From Acidobacteriaceae bacterium (GTDB taxonomy: Bacteria; Acidobacteriota; Terriglobia; Terriglobales; SbA1), in assembly GCA_019237515.1 (NCBI GenBank), contig JAFAGX010000470.1:1-5573 (forward strand): a DNA stretch of 5,573 bases, given 5' to 3'. Made by a program: the position numbers and the translations under genes. Of the stretch, positions 1-5,168 are shown piece by piece. The number at the start of each line of letters is the position of its first letter. Within the stretch, counting starts at the first letter, position 1. The notes beneath the pieces were generated by a model, which saw only the letters and a list, made by a program, of their open reading frames with translations, did no database searches and was not told the origin of the DNA.

Positions 1-216
1 CTCACTATTATCGAGAAGTATCAGGGCGGACCGGTAGGCGTAAATACCCTGGCTGCGGCGCTGGCGGAGGAAGCGGACGCGATCGAAGAGATCTACGAGC
101 CGTTTCTGATGCAGATTGGGTTTCTGAATCGCACCCCACGGGGGAGAGTCGCGACCCAGCTTGCATACGAGCATTTCGGAATCACGCCCAACCGAAGGCA
201 AAGTTCTTTGTTCTAA
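1..216 (+). CDS. ruvB: RuvB, Holliday junction branch migration helicase (C-terminal 71 residues, 5' truncated by window)
   Basis: Frame 1 is open from the first base to a TAA at 214-216 and encodes the last 71 residues of RuvB. The fragment covers the winged-helix domain III that touches DNA. It starts [21 protein letters not shown], continues with an acidic helix [14 protein letters not shown], and then has the family signature [22 protein letters not shown]. The AAA+ ATPase domains lie outside the window. RuvB hexamers are loaded by RuvA on Holliday junctions and drive branch migration by ATP hydrolysis. The next gene on the same strand is ruvA, 62 bases downstream, so the order here is ruvB-ruvA rather than the familiar ruvA-ruvB. 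Family assignment is firm from the signature. Whether the missing 5' part is intact cannot be judged. Confidence 0.95.
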   Translation, partial: LTIIEKYQGGPVGVNTLAAALAEEADAIEEIYEPFLMQIGFLNRTPRGRVATQLAYEHFGITPNRRQSSLF

Positions 217-224
217 TTTTCGCT

Positions 225-236
225 GCGGAGCTCCGC
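225..236. repeat. Perfect 12-bp GC-rich palindrome in the ruvB-ruvA spacer
   Basis: GCGGAGCTCCGC equals its own reverse complement. It starts 9 bases after the ruvB stop. There is no T-run on its 3' side (a TTTT lies before it, at 217-220), so it does not look like an intrinsic terminator on the + strand. It is immediately followed by TCCG, which repeats its right half, and then by a second GC-rich stem-loop. Function is unknown. It may be part of a small dispersed repeat or an mRNA structure between the two cistrons. Confidence 0.6.
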
Positions 237-243
237 TCCGCCT

Positions 244-264
244 GGACGGCCGAGGCGGCCGCCC
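244..264. repeat. GC-rich stem-loop just upstream of ruvA
   Basis: GGACGGCC (244-251) and GGCCGCCC (257-264) form an 8-bp stem with one A-C mismatch and a 5-base loop GAGGC. A second palindrome, GGCGGCCGCC, overlaps the right arm. The structure ends 14 bases before the ruvA start codon, and no T-tract follows it. Together with the palindrome at 225-236 it fills most of the 62-base spacer. It could hinder ribosome access, mark a dispersed GC-rich repeat, or act as a processing signal. The sequence alone does not decide between these. Confidence 0.55.
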
Positions 265-278
265 CCACACAACCCATA

Positions 279-869
279 ATGATTGCTCATCTGCGTGGAC
301 GGCTCCTGGCTAAGCATCCGAACCAGGCGATTGTCGAGAGTGGCGGGGTTGGCTACGACGTTGTCATCCGCGTACCCACGTATTCTGACTTGCCAGCCTC
401 CGGCGCCGAAGTTGCACTCCACATCCACACCCACGTGCGGGAAGACACCATTGCCTTGTATGGATTTTTGCGGCAATCGGAGAAACAGCTGTTTGAGAAA
501 CTTATCTCTGTAAGCGGAATCGGACCTAAACTGGCAATCACAATATTGAGTGGCATGCCCGTGGATGAGATGTCTGCAGCAATTCGGGGCAACGATGTAG
601 CCCGACTCACCAAGATTCCCGGCATTGGCAGGAAAACCGCCGAGCGGCTGGTGCTGGAACTGCGAGATAAGCTGATACCCGACACTGGAGGCGAGCCAGC
701 CGTCGTGGGCCCGACGAACGCGGTAGAGGAAGACGTTCTCTCGGCGTTAATCAATCTTGGCTATCAGCGGGCAGCTGCTGAGAAAGCATTATCGAGCATG
801 CCAGGAAAAGAAAAAGAACGCTCATTCGAGACGATGTTCCGTCACGCGCTGAGCACTTTGTCCAGATGA
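279..869 (+). CDS. ruvA: RuvA, Holliday junction branch migration complex DNA-binding subunit
   Basis: The 196-residue product has the usual RuvA length and architecture. The N-terminal OB-fold (about 1-62) begins MIAHLRGRLL and contains VREDT at 53-57. Its E55 and D56 match the position of the acidic pin of E. coli RuvA that sits at the junction centre. Two helix-hairpin-helix motifs follow, SVSGIGPK at 77-84 and IPGIGRKTA at 113-121. After a flexible linker (about 130-147), the C-terminal three-helix domain (VEEDVLSALINLGY, about 149-162) is the part that contacts RuvB. RuvA tetramers bind Holliday junctions and load the RuvB motor. The ATG at 279 is chosen because the family begins exactly there, but no Shine-Dalgarno sequence precedes it (CCCACACAACCCATA). 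ruvB lies upstream on the same strand. The 3' end converges on rarA with a 15-base gap, and no terminator is visible between them. Confidence 0.97.
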   Translation: MIAHLRGRLLAKHPNQAIVESGGVGYDVVIRVPTYSDLPASGAEVALHIHTHVREDTIALYGFLRQSEKQLFEKLISVSGIGPKLAITILSGMPVDEMSAAIRGNDVARLTKIPGIGRKTAERLVLELRDKLIPDTGGEPAVVGPTNAVEEDVLSALINLGYQRAAAEKALSSMPGKEKERSFETMFRHALSTLSR

Positions 870-884
870 TCGGGACCGCTATTT

Positions 885-2237
885 TCATTCTGGCTTTTCG
901 CCAGGGTCGTTCCGTTTCCGGGAGCGAATCCGTTTGATTTCTTCCAACCGTTCTCGAATGCGCTTCTCGACGCCTTCGTTTGTCGGATCATAGTAAGTTC
1001 GGCCACGCAGGTTATCAGGCAGACATTGCATACCCGTGACCTTTTCCTCGACATCATGCGCGTACTGATAGCCGCGGCCATAACCCAGGCCCTTCATCAA
1101 ACCAGTCGGCGCGTTTCGCAGATGCAGGGGCACCGGCTCGGCTGCTGTTCGCTCGACATCTAGCTGAACCGTGGAATATGCGGTGTACAATGCATTCGAT
1201 TTCGCCGCTACTGCGAGATACACCACGGCCTGCGCCAGCGCCAGATTGCCTTCGGGCATTCCGATGAACTCCACCGCATCACGCGCTGCCATGCAGAGTG
1301 CAAGAGCATTCGGTTCGGCTAGGCCAATGTCCTCAACAGCCATCCGCACGACACGGCGCGCGATGTATAGCGGATCTTCCCCCGCTTCCAGCATGCGGCC
1401 AAGCCAATAGAGCGAGGCATCGGGATCGCTGTTGCGCACGGACTTATGCAATGCCGAAATCAGGTTGTAATGTTCTTCCCCGGCCTTGTCATATAGCAGG
1501 ACGCGTTTCTGTAACGCATCTTGCGCGATGTCATCAGTGATCTCGCTCTGACGTTCGGCTGCCAGAGTTGCCGCGACCTCTAAGGCGTTGTATGCACTGC
1601 GGGCATCACCGCTTGAATAGGCGGCTATTTTTGCCAATGCTTCATCCAATGCTCGCAAATTCATCGCGCCGAGACCTCGTTCTTTATCGGCCAGCGCGCG
1701 CTTGAGTAGCAACACGATCTGCTCTTCACTAAGCGGTTTGAGAACATAAACACGGCACCGAGACAACAAGGCCCCGATAATCTCGAAGGACGGATTTTCC
1801 GTCGTGGCGCCGATGAGGCGGATATTGCCCTTTTCGACATGCGGTAGAAAGGCGTCCTGCTGGGCTTTATTGAAGCGGTGAATTTCGTCGATGAAAACGA
1901 TGGTCCGCGTGCCGTACTGACGCGCACGCTCCGCATCCGCCATGACTTGCTTGATTTCCTTGATTCCTGAAAGCACGGCCGAGAACTCGATGAAGTCCGC
2001 TTTGGTTAATCGGGCAATGATTTTGGCGAGGGTGGTCTTGCCCGTTCCCGGAGGTCCCCAGAAAATCAGTGACCCCGTATCATCCCGCTCGATTTGTGTG
2101 CGCAGCGGCTTGCCTTCAGCGAGCAAATGTTCCTGACCGACGAACTCGTCCAGGTTCCGAGGCCGCATTCGATCAGCTAGCGGGCGTGTGCGATCAGCGG
2201 AGTCTTCACGGTTCGGGATGGGCTGGAACAGGCTCAT
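885..2237 (-). CDS. rarA: RarA (MgsA), replication-associated recombination AAA+ ATPase
   Basis: The 450-residue product is full length for RarA/MgsA (Mgs1/WRNIP1 family), which acts at stalled replication forks and is related to clamp loaders. The N-terminus MSLFQ followed by [21 protein letters not shown] is typical. Walker A is GPPGTGKT at 61-68 and Walker B is [11 protein letters not shown] at about 114-124. Sensor 1 is in [10 protein letters not shown] at 143-152. A likely arginine finger is R160 in LLSRC. Sensor 2 lies in [12 protein letters not shown] from about 209. The C-terminal half holds the helical tetramerisation region, with [20 protein letters not shown] at 264-283 and the conserved tail [17 protein letters not shown] near 406-422, ending in a basic charged helix. 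The ATG at 2237 is the only start matching the family, and an in-frame stop lies a short way upstream. There is no Shine-Dalgarno sequence. The AT-rich leader is part of the heptad repeat. The methyltransferase gene lies 40 bases upstream on the same strand, so the two are probably co-transcribed. Confidence 0.97.
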   Translation of the reverse strand: MSLFQPIPNREDSADRTRPLADRMRPRNLDEFVGQEHLLAEGKPLRTQIERDDTGSLIFWGPPGTGKTTLAKIIARLTKADFIEFSAVLSGIKEIKQVMADAERARQYGTRTIVFIDEIHRFNKAQQDAFLPHVEKGNIRLIGATTENPSFEIIGALLSRCRVYVLKPLSEEQIVLLLKRALADKERGLGAMNLRALDEALAKIAAYSSGDARSAYNALEVAATLAAERQSEITDDIAQDALQKRVLLYDKAGEEHYNLISALHKSVRNSDPDASLYWLGRMLEAGEDPLYIARRVVRMAVEDIGLAEPNALALCMAARDAVEFIGMPEGNLALAQAVVYLAVAAKSNALYTAYSTVQLDVERTAAEPVPLHLRNAPTGLMKGLGYGRGYQYAHDVEEKVTGMQCLPDNLRGRTYYDPTNEGVEKRIRERLEEIKRIRSRKRNDPGEKPE

Positions 2238-2243
2238 ATTCGA

Positions 2244-2299
2244 GTTGATTGTTGAATATTGAATTCAAACTCAAAATTCAACATTCGACATTGGACATT
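2244..2299. repeat. Heptad-repeat element A: opposed arrays of a degenerate ATTCRAC unit
   Basis: On the + strand the left arm reads GTTGATT, GTTGAAT, ATTGAAT (2244-2264). It meets a palindromic centre TTGAATTCAA (2259-2268). The right arm then reads ATTCAAA (2263-2269), a 6-base CTCAAA, ATTCAAC (2276-2282), ATTCGAC (2283-2289), ATTGGAC (2290-2296) and ATT. The left arm is the reverse complement type of the right arm. GTTGAATATTGA (2251-2262) pairs with TCAAAATTCAAC (2271-2282) at 11 of 12 positions over an 8-base loop. The element fills most of the gap between the methyltransferase and rarA and overlaps the 3' end of the methyltransferase gene. ACTCAAAATTCAACATTC (2269-2286) recurs in element B with one mismatch. 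Confidence 0.75.
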
Positions 2300-3117
2300 T
2301 GCCTTTGTCTGGCCGCTTCATACAAAATGATGCTCGCGGCCACGCCTGCGTTCAAGGATTCCACTTTCGAGGAATGTGGAATAGCGATAAGCTCATCCAT
2401 TTTACCGATGAGGTCACGCCCTAAACCCGTGCCTTCACCACCTATGAACATCGCTAACGGTGGCGTCAGACTCGCTTGAGGGAGTGGAGTTCCTTTGTGC
2501 GATGAAGTCGCGATCGACCGAATCTGTCGCTCACGAAGCTGAGCGAGAAAGTCGGAAATTTGGACTCTTACGACCGCGACCCGGAACACAGAACCCGCGG
2601 AAGCTCGCACCACCTTTGAATTGAACGGCGATACTGTGCCTTCAGCCAGCAATACCCCAGCGGCACCAAATGCTTCCGCGGACCGCAGGATCGTGCCGAG
2701 GTTTCCCGGATCCTGCAATCCAAAAATTACAATGACCGGGCCCGCGTGGGATTTCGCCAGTACGTCATCGAGTCCAAATACTTTTCCCTGTACTAACGCG
2801 GCAACCCCCTGCGGCGCTTCGGTTGGAACAGCCGTGGCAAGAAGCCTGTCAGGAACGATGACCGTCTCGACCTGAGCGCCCAGCTGCGGCAGAAGGCGCT
2901 GCGCTTTGGCTTCGGCAGAATGAGCGAAAAATACTGTGCGAAATCGCAATCCACTACGGATGGCCTCTTCGATAATTCGCAGGCCTTCGATTGCGAAAAC
3001 CCCGTCAGATGCAGGTTCAGGAGAGCCAAACGCCTTACGCAGTTGTTTCAGAACTGCATTATGCCGCCCTTCGATGCTGCGCAGCCGGCTGAGTTGAGCA
3101 ACGTGGGCTTTGGACAC
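2278..3117 (-). CDS. TrmH/SpoU-family RNA 2'-O-ribose methyltransferase
   Basis: The 279-residue product is a SPOUT-class methyltransferase that should transfer a methyl group from S-adenosylmethionine to a ribose 2'-OH, most likely in rRNA. Residues about 15-110 form the small substrate-binding domain seen in this family (FAIEGLRIIEEAIRSG at 41-56, then a segment ending in PQGVAALVQ at about 102-110). The catalytic trefoil-knot domain follows with three motifs: motif 1 DPGNLGTILRSAEAFGA at 136-152 (N139, R145), motif 2 FIGGEGTGL at 224-232 (E228), and motif 3 IPHSSKVESLNAGVAASIILYEA at 246-268 (S254, N256). The start is GTG at 3117, with AAGG at 3124-3127 six bases away. The exact target base is not readable; RlmB, MRM3-like and YsgA-type relatives all fit. 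The last six residues, MSNVEC, and the stop lie at or in the heptad repeat, so the native C-terminus may have been altered. The gene lies upstream of rarA and diverges from tsaC. Confidence 0.9.
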   Translation of the reverse strand: MSKAHVAQLSRLRSIEGRHNAVLKQLRKAFGSPEPASDGVFAIEGLRIIEEAIRSGLRFRTVFFAHSAEAKAQRLLPQLGAQVETVIVPDRLLATAVPTEAPQGVAALVQGKVFGLDDVLAKSHAGPVIVIFGLQDPGNLGTILRSAEAFGAAGVLLAEGTVSPFNSKVVRASAGSVFRVAVVRVQISDFLAQLRERQIRSIATSSHKGTPLPQASLTPPLAMFIGGEGTGLGRDLIGKMDELIAIPHSSKVESLNAGVAASIILYEAARQRQMSNVEC

Positions 3118-3120
3118 TGC

Positions 3121-3129
3121 TTTCCTTCC
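3121..3129 (-). promoter_or_regulatory. Ribosome binding site deciding the GTG start of the methyltransferase
   Basis: Read on the - strand this is GGAAGGAAA followed by GCA and the GTG at 3117. The AAGG core is six bases from the start codon. An ATG about 20 bases further upstream is out of frame with the gene, so the GTG is the supported start. Confidence 0.65.
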
Positions 3130-3204
3130 AGACCCATGATACCCTCTCGGCGTGCAGGGCTGGTCCGTGTTATCTTAGGTTTCGCCTTCCAAACACTCAT
3201 AAAC

Positions 3205-3209
3205 AAGGG
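3205..3209 (+). promoter_or_regulatory. Ribosome binding site of tsaC
   Basis: AAGGG ends five bases before the GTG at 3215. It supports that start over internal ATG codons. The first in-frame ATG lies inside the conserved GMPTDTFYGL motif and would destroy the active site. Confidence 0.5.
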
Positions 3210-3214
3210 TTCGT

Positions 3215-3862
3215 GTGCGCGCGGAAATCGTTAAAATCAACAGCGAAAATCCGGAAGCTTCCTTGATCCGCTATGCGGCAGACCAGATTCGGGCGGGCGA
3301 AGTTCTCGGGATGCCTACAGATACCTTCTATGGCTTGGCGGCCGATCCATTTAACTTGCGGGCCGTGGATCGGGTTTATGACATCAAATCACGTTCCCGG
3401 CACAAGCCTTTGTCTTTATTGATCGAGAGCGTTGACCAGGCGGAAGATTTGTGCAAGCCCTTGCCCGAGGAGTTCTACAAGCTTGCGCGTCGTTACTGGC
3501 CGGGGCCGCTGACGATTATCGTAAAAGCCGCTTCCCGCCTGCCCTTAAAAGTGACTGCCAACACCGGAAATGTGGCTCTCCGTGTGCCCAACTCCAAAAT
3601 CCCTCTAGCTGTAGTAACGGCGGCGCAGATTCCGATTACCGCGACTTCGGCGAACCTCAGCGGAGAGTCTGAATGCACTACTGCAGAAGCCGTCAGGGAC
3701 CAGCTACGGGATCGAATTGCCATCATCGTGGATGGCGGGACTTCGCCCCGCGAGGTTGCCTCTACCATCGTTGACCTGACCGATGATGAAGCACGCTGGC
3801 AAATCATGCGTGAGGGTGCAATTCCCAGCCACGAGATTTCCGAATTCTTTGCACAAGGATGA
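3215..3862 (+). CDS. tsaC: TsaC/YrdC-type L-threonylcarbamoyladenylate synthase
   Basis: The 215-residue product is a YrdC-domain enzyme that makes threonylcarbamoyl-AMP from threonine, bicarbonate and ATP. This is the first step of the cytosolic pathway to t6A37 in tRNAs reading ANN codons; TsaB, TsaD and TsaE finish the job and are not in the window. The family motifs appear in order: MPTDTFYGLAADP (33-45), the nucleotide-binding KSRSRHKPLSLLI (58-70), YWPGPLTIIV (94-103), NVALRVPN (119-126), PITATSANLSGE (140-151), IIVDGG (170-175) and STIVDLT (183-189). It lacks the extra C-terminal domain of the longer Sua5 form, so TsaC is the better name. The start is GTG with AAGGG ahead of it. The stop overlaps the next gene's ATG (ATGA, 3859-3862), which suggests translational coupling to the DUF218 gene. 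Confidence 0.95.
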   Translation: MRAEIVKINSENPEASLIRYAADQIRAGEVLGMPTDTFYGLAADPFNLRAVDRVYDIKSRSRHKPLSLLIESVDQAEDLCKPLPEEFYKLARRYWPGPLTIIVKAASRLPLKVTANTGNVALRVPNSKIPLAVVTAAQIPITATSANLSGESECTTAEAVRDQLRDRIAIIVDGGTSPREVASTIVDLTDDEARWQIMREGAIPSHEISEFFAQG

Positions 3863-4485
3863 GTGGAGCTGCGCCTATCCTCTCGCGCAAGCAGCGGCAC
3901 ATACCATGGATATGGATCTTAGCCGCAATCCTCATTTTTGCGCTGGGTTATCTCGCTTCAATATGCGTACAGATCGAGGTGGCCGCCAGTCAGCAGCAAC
4001 TTCACGCTGCCGATGCCCTCGTAGTTTTTGGAGCTGCTGAGTATTCCGGGCGCCCTTCTCCCGTCTATCGCGCCCGTCTGGATCACGCGCTGGAGCTCTT
4101 TCAGCGCGGAGTTGCTCCGGTAATCATCACGACAGGAGGAGCAGCAGCCGATCCCGAGTACAACGAGGGCGGGGTAGGGCACGATTACCTGATGCACCGT
4201 GGCGTTCCCGAGGCCAATCTCATTGCCGAAACCCAGGGCTCGGATACCGCCCAGTCCGCCGTGCGCGTGGCCGTCATTATGCGCGCCAATCACATGCGAA
4301 GCTGTGTCGCCGTCAGCGATGCCTATCATGTTTTTCGGATCCGGCAATTACTCGAGCACCAAGGTGTGGAGGTGTATGTGGCGCCGCGACCGGATTCGCG
4401 TCCGCATTCCTGGCCTCAACGAGGGGAAGCGGTTCTGCGGGAAGCAACGAGCTACGTGCTCTGGCAAGTGCACGTCAACAGGTAG
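3859..4485 (+). CDS. DUF218 (YdcF/SanA/ElyC-like) membrane-anchored protein
   Basis: The 208-residue product has a short basic N-terminus (RKQRH, 10-14) and then one hydrophobic segment at about 16-37 (IPWIWILAAILIFALGY). This is consistent with an inner-membrane anchor and a domain facing the periplasm. Residues about 52-190 form a DUF218 domain: DALVVFGA (52-59), YRARLDHALELF (70-81), VIITTGG (88-94), GVGHDYLMHRGVPEANLIAE (105-124), the acidic GSDTAQSA (127-134) and CVAVSDAYHVFRI (149-161). Relatives include SanA (vancomycin sensitivity) and ElyC (envelope lipid-carrier metabolism) in E. coli. The biochemical activity of the group is poorly settled, so an envelope role is inference. The ATG overlaps the tsaC stop by four bases, and AAGG sits directly against it, too close for a good ribosome binding site, so coupled translation is likely. 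The TAG stop touches heptad element B. Confidence 0.85.
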   Translation: MSGAAPILSRKQRHIPWIWILAAILIFALGYLASICVQIEVAASQQQLHAADALVVFGAAEYSGRPSPVYRARLDHALELFQRGVAPVIITTGGAAADPEYNEGGVGHDYLMHRGVPEANLIAETQGSDTAQSAVRVAVIMRANHMRSCVAVSDAYHVFRIRQLLEHQGVEVYVAPRPDSRPHSWPQRGEAVLREATSYVLWQVHVNR

Positions 4486-4593
4486 TTGAATTTTGAATTT
4501 TGATCTTTGAATTCAGAATTGCAGAAATATCAAAGAACCCCAAGGTTTCCAATTCAACGCTCGACATTCAACACTCAAAATTCGACATTCTAA
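4485..4593. repeat. Heptad-repeat element B: opposed arrays of the ATTCRAC unit around a unique core
   Basis: The left arm is contiguous heptads GTTGAAT, TTTGAAT, TTTGATC, TTTGAAT, TCAGAAT (4485-4519). A core of about 32 bases follows (4520-4551). The right arm is ATTCAAC (4552), GCTCGAC (4559), ATTCAAC (4566), ACTCAAA (4573), ATTCGAC (4580), ATTCTAA (4587). The arms are of opposite orientation: GTTGAATTTTGA (4485-4496) is complementary to TCAAAATTCGAC (4575-4586) at 11 of 12 positions. A smaller stem, TCTTTGA (4504-4510) with TCAAAGA (4530-4536), lies inside. The element occupies almost all of the 115-base gap between two convergent genes. It begins on the last base of the DUF218 stop codon and ends seven bases short of the YfiT-like stop. 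It could act as a bidirectional transcription stop, but there is no GC-rich stem with a T-run. Confidence 0.75.
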
Positions 4594-4600
4594 CTTAACT

Positions 4601-5155
4601 TCATCCCCACCCCATCCTCTTTCTCAGCTCGGTTATGTGCGCCACATGGTGGCGTCCGTGCCAGGCATAGAGGCCCAGGTTTTTCTCCAGCGATACGGTG
4701 CCCAGTTCGGGATGGCGGAAGGTACGCTTCCATTGGCCGGGTTCGAGGAAGCGCAGCAGTCGCACCCAGCGCTCGTGTAAAGAGTCGAGCATCGTCAATG
4801 AAATTTCCAGAGGAGTGTCGCGAACCTCTGGCGTTTTAGCCCAAAGGTCTTCCATGTAGGGTTTTATCGTCGGCTCGTCTTCGGTGAGCGCCAGCTTGAA
4901 TCGGATGTAAGCATTCATGTGGCTCTCGGGAACGTGATGAACGACCTGGCGCACCGTCCAGCCGCCGTCGCGGTACGGCGTCTCGAGTTGCTTCTCATCG
5001 AGACCCTTGATCGCATTTCGCAAAGCCGCGGGTGCCTGCGCGATTTGATCGATGAACTGTTTGCGTTGCGCTTCGTCAATTGAAGCTGGGAAGGAAAACT
5101 TGCCGATGGGATAACGGGAATCCGCGGAACTTCCGGTAGCGATATGAGTAGACAT
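4601..5155 (-). CDS. YfiT/BstA-like DinB-fold metal-dependent protein (putative bacillithiol S-transferase family)
   Basis: The 184-residue product closely resembles B. subtilis YfiT as I recall it, a DinB/YfiT-like four-helix metal protein. The shared blocks are RYPIGKF (14-20), the long segment from about 59 to 87 containing PYRDGGWTVRQVVHH, and SHMNAYIRFKLALTE, followed by GLYAWHGRHHVAHITELRKRMGWG (161-184). By comparison with YfiT the metal ligands should be H73 (or H74), H166 and H170. YfiT was first described as a putative metal-dependent hydrolase, and relatives are now annotated as thiol (bacillithiol) S-transferases; which thiol, if any, is used here is unknown. The ATG at 5155 has a strong upstream site, AAGGTGGG. 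The first 13 residues are extra and poorly conserved. The gene starts 11 bases after the uvrB stop, so the two are very likely co-transcribed. Its 3' end faces element B. Confidence 0.88.
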   Translation of the reverse strand: MSTHIATGSSADSRYPIGKFSFPASIDEAQRKQFIDQIAQAPAALRNAIKGLDEKQLETPYRDGGWTVRQVVHHVPESHMNAYIRFKLALTEDEPTIKPYMEDLWAKTPEVRDTPLEISLTMLDSLHERWVRLLRFLEPGQWKRTFRHPELGTVSLEKNLGLYAWHGRHHVAHITELRKRMGWG

Positions 5156-5160
5156 TGCGT

Positions 5161-5168
5161 CCCACCTT
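5161..5168 (-). promoter_or_regulatory. Ribosome binding site of the YfiT-like gene, overlapping the uvrB stop
   Basis: Read on the - strand this is AAGGTGGG, followed by ACGCA and the ATG at 5155. Its first two bases are the last two of the uvrB TAA stop (5169-5167), so ribosomes terminating on uvrB end at the initiation site. This fixes the start and points to coupling. Confidence 0.7.

Larger units (their letters stand above)
3118..3214. promoter_or_regulatory. Divergent spacer, presumed promoters for the methyltransferase and tsaC
   Basis: These 97 bases separate two divergent genes and must hold both promoters if each gene is transcribed from here. The best + strand candidate is an extended -10, TG at 3168-3169 followed by TATCTT at 3171-3176, which would put transcription about 30 bases before the tsaC start. 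No convincing -35 box accompanies it. On the - strand the overlapping TAAGAT (3177 to 3172) is an equally weak -10. No operator or inverted repeat stands out. Confidence 0.25.

Noticed and set aside
353..754. Long reverse-strand open frame opposite ruvA
   Set aside because: It lies wholly antisense to a clearly conserved gene, its product shows no recognisable domain, and its low-complexity serine-rich content is typical of a shadow frame.
890..904. CTGGC/GCCAG hairpin with a 5-base loop near the ruvA-rarA junction, considered as a terminator
   Set aside because: It lies inside the rarA coding region, has only a 5-bp stem, and has no T-run after it on either strand.
2920..3234. + strand open frame crossing the divergent spacer into tsaC
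   Set aside because: It is mostly antisense to the methyltransferase gene and its product has no recognisable domain, so a shadow frame is the simplest reading.
3493..3900. Reverse-strand open frame opposite the end of tsaC
   Set aside because: The tsaC frame on the other strand has every family motif. This frame has none and crosses two real genes.
3958..4347. Reverse-strand open frame opposite the DUF218 gene
   Set aside because: It is antisense to a recognisable DUF218 domain, its residues resemble no family I know, and it has no ribosome site of note.
4530..4550. Short stems in the core of element B considered as an intrinsic terminator
   Set aside because: The stems are 4-7 bp, mostly AT or very short, and lack a downstream T-run on either strand, so no terminator feature is called.
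4485..4593. Element B considered as a CRISPR array or an insertion sequence
   Set aside because: The units are 7 bases, degenerate and contiguous, with no spacers. There is no transposase, no clear terminal repeat with target duplication, and no cas gene.
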